From: Pseudoxanthomonas sacheonensis
GTDB taxonomy: Bacteria; Pseudomonadota; Gammaproteobacteria; Xanthomonadales; Xanthomonadaceae
Direction: 5' to 3'
Assembly: GCF_010093305.1 (NCBI RefSeq)
Contig: NZ_PDWS01000008.1
Coordinates: 62,001-126,000, forward strand
Length of the DNA: 64,000 nucleotides
The position numbers and the translations under genes were made by a program. Every line of letters starts with the position of its first letter. The stretch's first letter is position 1. The notes below the pieces were generated by a model. The model was given only the letters and a program-made list of their open reading frames with translations. It did no database searches and was not told the origin of the DNA. This document shows, one piece after another, positions 38,506-46,391 of this stretch.

Positions 38506-39452
38506 AAAGAAAGGCGCTCGCGCACCAGCGCCGCCACGCGCGCGGTTTCGCGCAGCGGTTCGGCTTCGAACGGCGCCAGCTGCGTATCCATCGTGCGGAT
38601 GCGGCCATGGGCCAGCAGCGAATCCAGGAACCTGCGCGGCCTGCCGCTGACGCGCATGGGATCGAATACGAACACCGGCGCCTCCGTCGCACAGGCTTCT
38701 GAAACCATGTTCACCGAATCCGGCGAGCACACGATGCGGTCGGCCCAGGCCAGCAGACCCTCGTAGGGATTGGCGCCATCATCTTCCCCGCACCAGACCA
38801 CGCCGGGCGTTTCCACGTAACGGTGGCGCAGGGCGGCGATCAGATCGGCAGGCGTACGCCGCGACACGGTGATCATCACGCTGCCGCCTTCGCGCGCCAG
38901 GGCGACTTCAAGTTTCGAGGCCAGCACCTCGAATGCGCTGCGATCGAACCGGGCGTGCGTGCTCGAGCCACCCAGCAACACCGCAGTACGCGGTTGCGGA
39001 AATTCCGCGAACCAGGCGAATGCGGCGCGCGCCCGCGCCAGCCATGCGTCATCGACCGGATTCAGGCTGCCCAGCAGGGTGATGACGTTGTCGCCTTGCA
39101 AGAGGTCGTGCTCGGGAGCGACGACCAGGTCCCAGTATTTGGTGTCGATGCGCGGATCGAGAATCTGCACCGCCTTGCTGCCGCGTTCGCGCAGCAGCCG
39201 CGTGGCCAGCGCCGCCTGGCGGCCGCAGCCGATGGCCAGCCGCGGCGGCTGCGACAGGGCCTGCGCGAAGCCGGGTCCGAAGGCATGCTCGGCGCCGGCG
39301 AAGCTGCGCGGCGCCGACACGCTCCAGGGCAGGCGCGGTTGCAGCCGCCAGTCCTGGGCAGGCCCGCAATCCAGGGCCACGGCCAGTGCGTCGGCCTGGC
39401 GGCGGTTTCCTGCATGACCGTCGGTGAGGGTCCAGAGCTGTGTCGAATCCAT
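38502..39452 (-). CDS. Mitochondrial fission ELM1 family protein
   Basis: A 316-residue protein of the bacterial ELM1-like family, which has a glycosyltransferase-B-like fold. Recognisable parts are LWTLTDGHAGNRRQADALA at the N-terminus, LAIGCGRQAA, ILDPRIDTKYWDLVVAPEHD, VLLGGSSTHARFD, and the C-terminal ADRIVCSPDSVNMVSEACATEAPVFVF. Its biochemical role is unknown; in alpha- and gammaproteobacteria it often lies near cell-envelope genes. No signal peptide is visible. It converges on glnE and its stop lies in a repeat arm. No clear ribosome site precedes the ATG at 39452. Confidence 0.88.
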   Translation of the reverse strand: MDSTQLWTLTDGHAGNRRQADALAVALDCGPAQDWRLQPRLPWSVSAPRSFAGAEHAFGPGFAQALSQPPRLAIGCGRQAALATRLLRERGSKAVQILDPRIDTKYWDLVVAPEHDLLQGDNVITLLGSLNPVDDAWLARARAAFAWFAEFPQPRTAVLLGGSSTHARFDRSAFEVLASKLEVALAREGGSVMITVSRRTPADLIAALRHRYVETPGVVWCGEDDGANPYEGLLAWADRIVCSPDSVNMVSEACATEAPVFVFDPMRVSGRPRRFLDSLLAHGRIRTMDTQLAPFEAEPLRETARVAALVRERLSL

Positions 39453-39598
39453 GGGTCTGCGGGACTTTGTTCCAGAAACTAAAACAATCCGTTCCGAACT
39501 GGCCGGATGTTGCCATTACCGGGACACTCTACACTGCGCGCCTCGATTTGCGCTGCCCGCGAATCCTTTGAACTACTTGTACCCTCCAAGGATGTGAC

Positions 39599-40189
39599 AT
39601 GTCAGACGTCTTGAACGACAACGCGCTGGACCAGCTGTTCCGTACCGCGCGCACCCAGAATGCCTTCCAGGACCGCCCGGTCGAGGATGCGCAGCTGCAT
39701 GCGCTGTACGACCTGCTGAAATGGGGCCCGACCTCGGCCAACATGTCGCCGGGACGCTTCGTGTTCGTGAAGTCGCCCGAGGCCAAGGAAAAGCTCAGGC
39801 CCGCGCTGTCCGAAGGCAACCTGGCCAAGACCATGATCGCGCCGGTGACCGTGATCGTGGCCTACGACGAAGACTTCCACGAGAAGCTGCCGTATTTGTT
39901 CCCGCATACCGATGCCAAGGCCTGGTTCGACGGTCCGCGCGAGAATCGCCACGAGGCCGCCTTCCGCAATGGCAGCCTGCAGGGCGCCTATCTGATCCTG
40001 GCCGCCCGTTCGCTGGGCCTGGGTGCCGGTCCGATGTCCGGTTTCGACAATGCCAAGGTCGACGCGGCTTTCTTTGCCGGTACCGCCATCAAATCCAACT
40101 TCCTCGTGAACCTGGGTTATGGCGATCCTGCGGGCGTGTTCGTGCGTTCGCCCCGCTTGTCGTTCGACGAAGCCGCGCGCATCGAATAG
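39599..40189 (+). CDS. Nitroreductase-family protein, malonic semialdehyde reductase (RutE)-like
   Basis: A 196-residue FMN-dependent nitroreductase-fold protein, close in length and sequence style to RutE/malonic semialdehyde reductases. Segments include [34 protein letters not shown] (FMN-binding start), [35 protein letters not shown] and NLGYGDPAG. It probably uses NAD(P)H to reduce a small aldehyde or quinone-like compound. None of the other rut pyrimidine genes is nearby, so the gene symbol is withheld. It is followed after 61 bases by a YceI-family gene on the same strand. Confidence 0.85.
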   Translation: MSDVLNDNALDQLFRTARTQNAFQDRPVEDAQLHALYDLLKWGPTSANMSPGRFVFVKSPEAKEKLRPALSEGNLAKTMIAPVTVIVAYDEDFHEKLPYLFPHTDAKAWFDGPRENRHEAAFRNGSLQGAYLILAARSLGLGAGPMSGFDNAKVDAAFFAGTAIKSNFLVNLGYGDPAGVFVRSPRLSFDEAARIE

Positions 40190-40250
40190 TTCACTCCGTT
40201 CCAACCCGTTTTCTGTTCCCATCCCACCCAAACACCCAAGGAGATCCGCC

Positions 40251-40829
40251 ATGCGCAAGACCCTGCTGGTTGCCGCCCTGTTCGCTTTCGCCGGTTCGGC
40301 TTTCGCCGCGCCGGTCACTTACAAGATCGACCCGAACCACACCAATGTCCTGGCGAGCTGGAGCCACTTCGGGTTCTCCAATCCCAGCCTCAACTTCGGC
40401 CAGGCCGACGGCACGATCGTTTACGACGCCGACAAGGTTTCCGCTTCCAGCGTGCAGGTCACGCTGCCGCTGACCGGCTTGAGCGCGCTGGCCGACCAGT
40501 TCTACGACCATCTGACCAGCGCCGACTGGTTCGATGCGGCCAAGTATCCGTCGGCCACCTTCAAGAGCACCAAGGTGGAAGCCGCGGGCGAAGGCAAGCT
40601 GAAGGTCACCGGCGATCTGACCGTGAAGGGCGTGACCAAGCCGGTGGTGCTGGAGGTCAAATTGAACAAGGCGGGCGTGCAGCCGCTGGCCAAGCGCGCG
40701 GCGGTCGGTTTCGACGCCACTGCGACGGTCAAGCGCAGCGAGTTCGGGCTGGGCAACTACGTGCCGAACGTGAGCGACGAAGTGTCGCTGCGCATCACCA
40801 CCGAGGCGATCGTGCCGAAGGCCGAGTAA
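40251..40829 (+). CDS. YceI-family periplasmic lipid-binding protein
   Basis: A 192-residue secreted protein with a clean signal peptide (MRKTLLVAALFAFAGSAFA) and an AAGGAG site before the ATG. The mature part is the YceI lipocalin-like barrel: YKIDPNHTNVLASWSHFGFSNP, FGQADGTIVYD, FYDHLTSADWFDAAKYPSATFKS, VTGDLTVKGVTKPVVLEV and RSEFGLGNYVPNVSDEVSL. Family members bind long polyprenoid or amphipathic lipids in the periplasm. Its exact ligand is unknown. A strong rho-independent terminator lies 28 bases after the stop. Confidence 0.93.
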   Translation: MRKTLLVAALFAFAGSAFAAPVTYKIDPNHTNVLASWSHFGFSNPSLNFGQADGTIVYDADKVSASSVQVTLPLTGLSALADQFYDHLTSADWFDAAKYPSATFKSTKVEAAGEGKLKVTGDLTVKGVTKPVVLEVKLNKAGVQPLAKRAAVGFDATATVKRSEFGLGNYVPNVSDEVSLRITTEAIVPKAE

Positions 40830-40856
40830 GCCTCGCAAGCGATGGGCTTCTGGGAC

Positions 40857-40888
40857 GCTGGCTGCGGATTCGCAGCCGGCGTTTTTTT
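40857..40888 (+). terminator. Rho-independent terminator of the YceI gene
   Basis: GCTGGCTGCG, loop GATT, then CGCAGCCGGC (one G-T pair), followed by G and seven T residues. It is the clearest intrinsic terminator in the window. Confidence 0.9.
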
Positions 40889-41629
40889 GTTCTTTCTTTT
40901 CTGCTTTTGTCCTTCATCCCGCGAATGGGAACGAGCGACCTACATACAACCCCAAGAAAAATTCGATCGTCATCCCAGCGTAAGCTGGGATCCATCTTGA
41001 TCTTGCTTTTGCTCCTGCATTTGCTTCTGCTTCTGCCTCCTCCCTTGCGCGCAGCGCAGCGCAGGGGAGGATTGGGGAGGGGCGCTCTTGATCTTGCTCT
41101 AGCTTTTAATTTTTCTCCGAAGCAAAAAGCATTTCGCGCTACGCGCGAGTCACTTTTCTTTGAACGGCAAAGAAAAGTAACCAAAAGAAAGCCGCCCTAG
41201 CGACGCGCCCAACGATGGAGCCGTTGGGTCCGCAAGCGGGCCGGGAATTTTTGGAAGCAGCATCCTGCTGCTCCAAAAACGGCGCACATCCCTGTGCGCC
41301 GCCCCTTCGGGGTTTATCCCGGCCCGCTTGCCGCGCCTCACGGGTATTGAAAGAGCAAAAGCCGAAGGCGCAAGCAAGATCAAGATCAAGATGGATGACC
41401 AGCCATTCGGCTGTTGAAAAGCGCTTCCAGCGTTCGCTGGGATGACGATTGGAGGGTTGATGGGCAGAGAGGTTGCAGCAGGAGGCTGAGCAGCAGAGGG
41501 CTCGCGATGAAGCGGTCCCGCGTGCATTGGTCTGCCGACCTGACCTGTCGCACCCCTCACAATCCCTCCATTCCAGCCCCCACAGCCGCCTGCTAGACTG
41601 CAAACCCCCGAAACACCGACCAAACCCCC
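40889..41629. repeat. Composite repeat-filled gap of about 740 bases
   Basis: The outer arms are inverted GTCATCCCAGCG-family copies (40968-41005 and 41371-41448). Inside lie a GC-rich block (41038-41078), a palindromic CTTTTCTTTGAACGGCAAAG module running into AAAAGTAACCAAAAGAAAG (41152-41190), and a segment with CTGCTGCTCC and GCGCACATCCCTGTGCGC hairpins (41262-41300). The module ACCAGCCATTCGGCTGTTGA occurs in the right arm. I see no credible gene; open frames here follow the repeat, not codon bias. Confidence 0.7.
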
Positions 41630-41827
41630 ATGACCCAGACCGCCACCGCGCCCGCCAATGCCGAGAAGCGCTACACCGTGCATCGCAGCGACCTGCCGCT
41701 GAGCTGTCCGTTGCCGTCGATGGCGTTGTGGAACTCGCATCCGCGCGTGTACCTGGCCATCGAGGATGCGCCGGACAAGGAAGTGCAATGCCCATACTGC
41801 GGCTCGCATTTCGTCCTTGCCGATTGA
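41630..41827 (+). CDS. Small CHCC-type zinc-finger protein
   Basis: A 65-residue protein of the zf-CHCC family. The metal ligands appear as LSCPLPSMALWNSHPRVYL (Cys and His) and VQCPYCGSHFVL (two Cys). Such proteins resemble the NDUFS6-like zinc domain and are usually found beside lipopolysaccharide or respiratory genes in Xanthomonadaceae; the function is unknown. The gene lies 25 bases ahead of the glycosyltransferase, so both may share a transcript from a promoter in the repeat-rich region upstream. Confidence 0.8.
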   Translation: MTQTATAPANAEKRYTVHRSDLPLSCPLPSMALWNSHPRVYLAIEDAPDKEVQCPYCGSHFVLAD

Positions 41828-41852
41828 CCATGCGCGCACGGGCACCGCGCCG

Positions 41853-42995
41853 ATGCGCCGCCTGACGGTAGTCCAACTGCTCCCCGCGCTCGAATCAGGC
41901 GGCGTCGAGCGTTCCACACTCGAGATCTCGCAGGCGCTGGTCGGGGCCGGCCACCGGGCCATCGTCGTTTCCGCGGGCGGCCGCCTGTTGCCTGCCTTGC
42001 AGAAGACCGGCGCCGAACATATCGCGCTGGATATCGGGCGCAAGTCGTTGCTGACCCTTCGCCACATACCCACGCTGCGGAAACTGTTCGTCGGCGCGCG
42101 CGCCGACATCGTGCATGCGCGTTCGCGTCTGCCCGCCTGGTTGGGCTGGAAGGCAGTACAAGGCATCAAGCAGGCGCAACAGCCGCACTTCGTCACCACC
42201 ATGCATGGGCTCAATTCGCCCGGCCGCTACAGCGCGGTCATGACTTATGGCGAACGCGTGATCTGCGTTTCCGACACCGTGCGCGGTTATCTGCTGCGGC
42301 ACTATCCGAAAACGGATGCGGGCAAGTTGCGGGTGATACCGCGCGGGATAGACACGGCTCAGTTTCCGCGCGCGGCGTATCCCGCTCCGGCACTGCGTTC
42401 CGAGTTCGCAAGCCAACACCCGCAGCTCGCGGGCGAAGGCCCCCTGTTGCTGCTGCCCGGTCGCGGTACCCGCTTGAAGGGCCACATCGATGCGTTGCGC
42501 CTGCTCGCCGGCCTGCGCCGCAGCGGCAGCGATGCGCGCCTATGGCTGCCCGGCGCGCGCGAAACCGGGCGCGAGGATTACATCGCCGAGATGGAAGCCG
42601 AGGCCGCCAAGCTGGGCATCGCGGAGGCGACGGCTTTCGCCGCCGCCACTGCCCGCATCGCCGATGCCTATGCCGCGTCCGACCTGGTGCTCCAGCTTTC
42701 GCGCAAGCCGGAATCCTTCGGACGCACCGTGATCGAAGCGCTGTCGGTCGGCCGCCCCGTGCTGGGCTGGGCGCATGGCGGGGTGGGCGAATTGCTGGCG
42801 GAACTGCAGCCGCAAGGCGCGGCCCCGCCTTTCGACGAAGCCGCGTTGCTCGCGCAGGCCGAAGCGCTGCTGGCCCATCCGCCGTCGCCTTTGGCTAGGA
42901 TGCCCTATACCCTGCGTGCGATGCAGAACGCCACGCTGGATCTTTACCAAGAACTCGTTGCTCAAGAGCTCGTTGCTCAAGAGCTCGCCGGATGA
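41853..42995 (+). CDS. GT4-type glycosyltransferase (lipopolysaccharide)
   Basis: A 380-residue GT-B glycosyltransferase. The N-terminal lobe begins RLTVVQLLPALESGGVERSTLEI, a typical family 4 start. The acceptor and donor lobes show VTTMHGLNS, GERVICVSDTVRGYL, VIPRGIDTAQF, LLPGRGTRLKGH and the EX7E-like ESFGRTVIEALSVGRPVLGW. It probably adds a sugar to lipid A-core or O-antigen in the cytoplasm. It ends with a five-residue tandem repeat (QELVA twice) encoded by two identical 15-base units. The stop overlaps the next start (ATGA). The ATG at 41853 is chosen by homology. Confidence 0.88.
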   Translation: MRRLTVVQLLPALESGGVERSTLEISQALVGAGHRAIVVSAGGRLLPALQKTGAEHIALDIGRKSLLTLRHIPTLRKLFVGARADIVHARSRLPAWLGWKAVQGIKQAQQPHFVTTMHGLNSPGRYSAVMTYGERVICVSDTVRGYLLRHYPKTDAGKLRVIPRGIDTAQFPRAAYPAPALRSEFASQHPQLAGEGPLLLLPGRGTRLKGHIDALRLLAGLRRSGSDARLWLPGARETGREDYIAEMEAEAAKLGIAEATAFAAATARIADAYAASDLVLQLSRKPESFGRTVIEALSVGRPVLGWAHGGVGELLAELQPQGAAPPFDEAALLAQAEALLAHPPSPLARMPYTLRAMQNATLDLYQELVAQELVAQELAG

Positions 42996-44323
42996 ACTCG
43001 CCGATGAATCAGAACGCGCTTCCCGCCGACAACATCGCCTCCGCTGCCGGCCATGGCTGGCGCTGGGCGCCCGCCTGGGTGCTCGCCTTCGTCGCCCTGT
43101 GGCCCACGCCCGGCATAGCCGAAGGGGTGATGGTGCTGGGCGCGCTGGCGGCGATCGCGCGGCTGCTGCTGGTGCGTTTCCGCGGCGGCATGCGCTTGCT
43201 CAGCGGACCGGCCTGGGCGCTGACCAGCGCCTTGTTCCTGGCTTATTGGACGCCGCAACTGATCTCCGCATTCGATGCGGCCGACATTTCGCGCGCGTTC
43301 TACAAAGTCGGCACCGGCCTGCGCTACCTGCCGTTCCTGTGGCTGGTGGCGGCCGCGGTGGCCAATGAAAAAGGCCGGCGCACCACCTTCGGCGGGCTGG
43401 CGATCATCGTGACGGTGTGGACGGTCGACGCCTTGCTGCAGGTGGTGTTCGGCACCAGCCCGGTGTTCTGGGGGCTGGACCAGCTGAAGCAGCTCGTCAG
43501 CGGTCACGGCATGTGCAGCGCCGAAGACACCCTGGCGCTGGACCGCCTCAGCGGCTTCCTGGGTCCATGCAATCTGAAACTGGGCGTGGTGCTGGCCAGC
43601 CTGTCGCCGTTCGCGTTGTTCGCGTTCGGCAAGCGTTTCGGCATGCTCGGCTGGGTGCTGGCGTCGGCGGCGATCGGTCTGGTGATCCTGCTGGCCGGCG
43701 CGCGCGCCGCGTGGCTGACCTACGGGTTGGTGCTGGTGTTTTCAGGCTGGCGCTTGCTGGGTTGGAAGAAGCTGCTGGCCGTGTTCGCGTTCGGCGCGTT
43801 GTCGCTGGTCGTGTTGAACCTGGTGTCGCCGCAGTTCCGCGAGCGCATCGAGCGCACCACGCAGGCGCTGGCCGCGGACGAAAGCGGCGTGGACGTGGCC
43901 CTGTCCGGACGCGCGCAGATCTGGCGCGCGGCCACCTGCATGATCGGCAAGCATCCCATCAACGGCGTGGGCACGCGCAATTTCCGCCAGGAATATCCCG
44001 CCTGCGATCCATCGCCCGGCACGCAGCCGGCCTGGGGCGCGGGGCCTGCGCATCACGCCCACCAGATCGTGCTGGAAATCCTGGCCGAAACCGGCGCGAT
44101 CGGCCTGTTGCTGTGGCTGGCCGGCGCGGCGCTGGCCTGGCGCGCCTGGAGATACGCCACGCCGGAAGCCCGCGAACGCGCGCGCCCTGCCATGTTGGCG
44201 CTGGGCGTCACCGTGTTTCCTTTCAATACCCACCTGGCGTTCTATTCCACCTTCTGGGGCGGACTGGCGTTGATGCTGGCGGCGTTGTATTCGGGCAGTT
44301 TGCTGGCCAGGGACAATGACTGA
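42992..44323 (+). CDS. O-antigen ligase / Wzy-like polytopic membrane protein
   Basis: A 443-residue inner-membrane protein with about 11-12 hydrophobic segments and a large periplasmic loop between residues about 280 and 370. The Wzy_C/WaaL-type region shows ILLAGARAAWLTYGLVLVFSGW before the loop and HHAHQIVLEILAETGAIGLLLWLAG after it; a loop His before the last helices is typical of O-antigen ligases. It would join O-polysaccharide to lipid A-core, or act as a polymerase. It overlaps the glycosyltransferase upstream and the acyltransferase downstream (8 bases). Confidence 0.85.
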   Translation: MNSPMNQNALPADNIASAAGHGWRWAPAWVLAFVALWPTPGIAEGVMVLGALAAIARLLLVRFRGGMRLLSGPAWALTSALFLAYWTPQLISAFDAADISRAFYKVGTGLRYLPFLWLVAAAVANEKGRRTTFGGLAIIVTVWTVDALLQVVFGTSPVFWGLDQLKQLVSGHGMCSAEDTLALDRLSGFLGPCNLKLGVVLASLSPFALFAFGKRFGMLGWVLASAAIGLVILLAGARAAWLTYGLVLVFSGWRLLGWKKLLAVFAFGALSLVVLNLVSPQFRERIERTTQALAADESGVDVALSGRAQIWRAATCMIGKHPINGVGTRNFRQEYPACDPSPGTQPAWGAGPAHHAHQIVLEILAETGAIGLLLWLAGAALAWRAWRYATPEARERARPAMLALGVTVFPFNTHLAFYSTFWGGLALMLAALYSGSLLARDND

Positions 44324-45215
44324 AGCAAGCAAGGCGCGTTGCTGGTTCATCGTGCCGCTGGAATTGCTGGCCAAGTCCATCGCCCGGCTGCCGCAACCGA
44401 TGCTGGTGCGGCTGGGCAGCGTGCTGGCCGTGCTGATGCGACCGCTGCTGGGCAAGCGCCGACGCTACGCGCGCATCAACCTGGACCTGTGTTTTCCTGC
44501 GTTGGATATAGCGCAGCGTGAGCGCCTGCTGACCGACAATCTGCGCGCCACGGCCACCGGCGCGCTGGAACTGCTGCGCGCCTGGTACGCACCAGCGTCG
44601 GCGCTGGAAGGCCTGGCCGAGGTCGAAGGGCTCGAACATCTTCGCGCTGCCACCGCGTCGGGACGCGGCGTGCTGTTGTTCGGCGGCCATTTCACCCATT
44701 CCGAACTGGCCGCGCGCCTGCTGCAGCAAGCCTCCGGGCAACCGGTGCACGTAGTGGTACGTCGCAACAACAACCGCTGCCTGGAAGCGATGTTCGATAG
44801 CGCACGCCGTCGCGCGTTCGCCGGCACCATCGCCAAGAAAGATGTGCGCGGCTTGCTGCGCACGCTGTCGCAGGGAGGCGTGGTGGCGTATTCGGCCGAT
44901 CAGAATTTCACTTATCAAAATGCCTTCGTACCGTTCTTCGGCATTGCCGCGGCCACGCTGACCGCCACGCCGGACCTGGCCCGCCGCGGCAAGGCGGTGG
45001 TGCTGCCGTTCTGGTTCCACCGTGGCGGCGACGGTCGCTACCGCCTGCGCATAGAGCCGCAATGGAGCGGTTGGCCCAGCAACGATCCGGCGGCCGACGC
45101 AGCGCGTTACATGAGCGAACTGGAACAGGTCGTACGCCAGCATCCCGAGCAATACCTGTGGGTGCACCGGCGTTTCAAGACCCGGCCGCCGGGCGAAGCC
45201 AGCGTCTACCGATAG
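44316..45215 (+). CDS. LpxL/LpxM-family lipid A acyltransferase (first copy)
   Basis: A 299-residue lysophospholipid acyltransferase-family protein. The N-terminal hydrophobic anchor is followed by YARINLDLCFPALD, the H-x4-E catalytic motif in LLFGGHFTHSELAARLL near residue 130, VVVRRNNN, ADQNFTYQNAFVPFFGIAAATLTATPDLARR and the C-terminal YLWVHRRFKTRPPGEASVYR. Relatives add secondary acyl chains to Kdo-lipid A at the inner membrane. It converges on a second member of the same family. Its stop codon TAG lies at the start of an inverted repeat. Which acyl position each copy uses is unknown. Confidence 0.9.
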   Translation: MTEASKARCWFIVPLELLAKSIARLPQPMLVRLGSVLAVLMRPLLGKRRRYARINLDLCFPALDIAQRERLLTDNLRATATGALELLRAWYAPASALEGLAEVEGLEHLRAATASGRGVLLFGGHFTHSELAARLLQQASGQPVHVVVRRNNNRCLEAMFDSARRRAFAGTIAKKDVRGLLRTLSQGGVVAYSADQNFTYQNAFVPFFGIAAATLTATPDLARRGKAVVLPFWFHRGGDGRYRLRIEPQWSGWPSNDPAADAARYMSELEQVVRQHPEQYLWVHRRFKTRPPGEASVYR

Positions 45216-45412
45216 GATGGGCCCCGGCCCACCATTGCCATCTTCCAGGCACCGACGGCAATGAGCGAAACAATGCTCGACTCTCCGCCGTGCCCAAACC
45301 TCACGTTGGCGCATGGCGAAACAACTTTCGAATCAACCGATGAATCTCGAAGCGATGCTCCCATTGCCATCGTTGTCCGACGGATGGCAATGGCGGGCCG
45401 GGGCCCGCCCTA
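45213..45412. repeat. Long inverted repeat between convergent acyltransferase genes
   Basis: Arms 45213-45242 (TAGGATGGGCCCCGGCCCAC then CATTGCCATC) and 45383-45412 are imperfect complements 140 bases apart. They fill the whole gap between the two stop codons. The same GGGCCCCGGCCCAC unit recurs at 58371. The interval shows no gene. The structure may terminate both transcripts. Confidence 0.75.
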
Positions 45413-45414
45413 TG

Positions 45415-46353
45415 TCATTGGTAAAGCTTCCCGCGCCCGTCCGGCTGGCGTTTGAAACGGCGATGGATCCACAGATATTGCGCCGGCGCCTTGCGCACCA
45501 TCGCTTCGATCGCCGCCATCACCCGCGCGGTATCGGCGGTGGCGTCCTGGGAAGGGAATTCCTCGAAGGCAGGCGACAGCCGCAGGGTGTAGCCGCCATC
45601 GGCGCGGCGCTCGTGCGCGAAGGCGATCACGCTGGCGCCCGATAGCCGCGACAACTGGTGGGTGGAGGTGAGGCTGTAGGCCGGCAGGCCGAAGAACGGC
45701 ACGAATACGCTTTCGCCGCGGCGCGTGTCCTGGTCCGGCGCGAACCACAGCAGCCCGCCCTGCTTCAGATGCTTCAACGCCGGCCGCAGCTCCTCGCGGG
45801 TGAACATGTGCGCCGCATAGCGCAAGCGCCCGCGTTTGACCGCCCATTCCATCGCGCCCTGGTCGTGCGGGCGGTACATGCCGGCCAGCGGCGCGTAATC
45901 GCACATCAGCCGCGCGGCGATCTCCAGGGTGGTGAAGTGGCCGGAAATCACGATCACGCCACGCCCGCCCGCGCGCGCCGCTTCAAGATGCTCCAGCCCC
46001 TCCACCTGCAGCCCGCGCCGCATCGGCTGCACGCTGCCCCACCAGGCGCGGGCGAATTCGAACAGGCCGATGCCCAGTTCGGAAAAACTCCGGTACACCA
46101 GCGACGCCTGCTGCGCGGCATCCAGCTCCGGGAAGCACAGAGCGATGTTGCGTTCGGCCACGCGGCGGCGGTCGCGCAGCACCATATGCAGGAATCTGCC
46201 CACCAGTCTTCCCAGGCCGCGCTGCAGGGGCCATGGCAGGCGCGCCAGCAAGGCGGCCAGGCCGATGCCCAGCCATGCCGGCCATTGGCGCAAACCCTTC
46301 GGCGCCGGATCGTTGTCGCTGCGGAGACTTTCAACGCGGTCGAGTTTGGCCAT
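45415..46353 (-). CDS. LpxL-family lipid A acyltransferase (second copy)
   Basis: A 312-residue paralogue of the convergent acyltransferase. It has a hydrophobic N-terminal anchor (WLGIGLAALLARLPWPL), RRVAERNIALCFPELD, the H-x4-E motif in VIVISGHFTTLEIAARLM near residue 140, MYRPHDQGAMEWAVKRGR, APDQDTRRGESVFVPFFGLPAYSLTSTHQLSRL and YLWIHRRFKRQPDG. It probably transfers lauroyl or myristoyl chains to Kdo-lipid A. It is divergent from waaA, whose start lies 39 bases away, so late lipid A acylation and Kdo addition share a control region. Confidence 0.92.
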   Translation of the reverse strand: MAKLDRVESLRSDNDPAPKGLRQWPAWLGIGLAALLARLPWPLQRGLGRLVGRFLHMVLRDRRRVAERNIALCFPELDAAQQASLVYRSFSELGIGLFEFARAWWGSVQPMRRGLQVEGLEHLEAARAGGRGVIVISGHFTTLEIAARLMCDYAPLAGMYRPHDQGAMEWAVKRGRLRYAAHMFTREELRPALKHLKQGGLLWFAPDQDTRRGESVFVPFFGLPAYSLTSTHQLSRLSGASVIAFAHERRADGGYTLRLSPAFEEFPSQDATADTARVMAAIEAMVRKAPAQYLWIHRRFKRQPDGRGKLYQ

Positions 46354-46391
46354 ACAGCGATTCTAACGGTTCAGTTGGTTATCCTTCCGCG

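Noticed and set aside
41150-42214. Minus-strand 354-codon frame in the repeat-rich gap
   Set aside because: It translates repeat modules and the antisense of the zinc-finger and glycosyltransferase genes.
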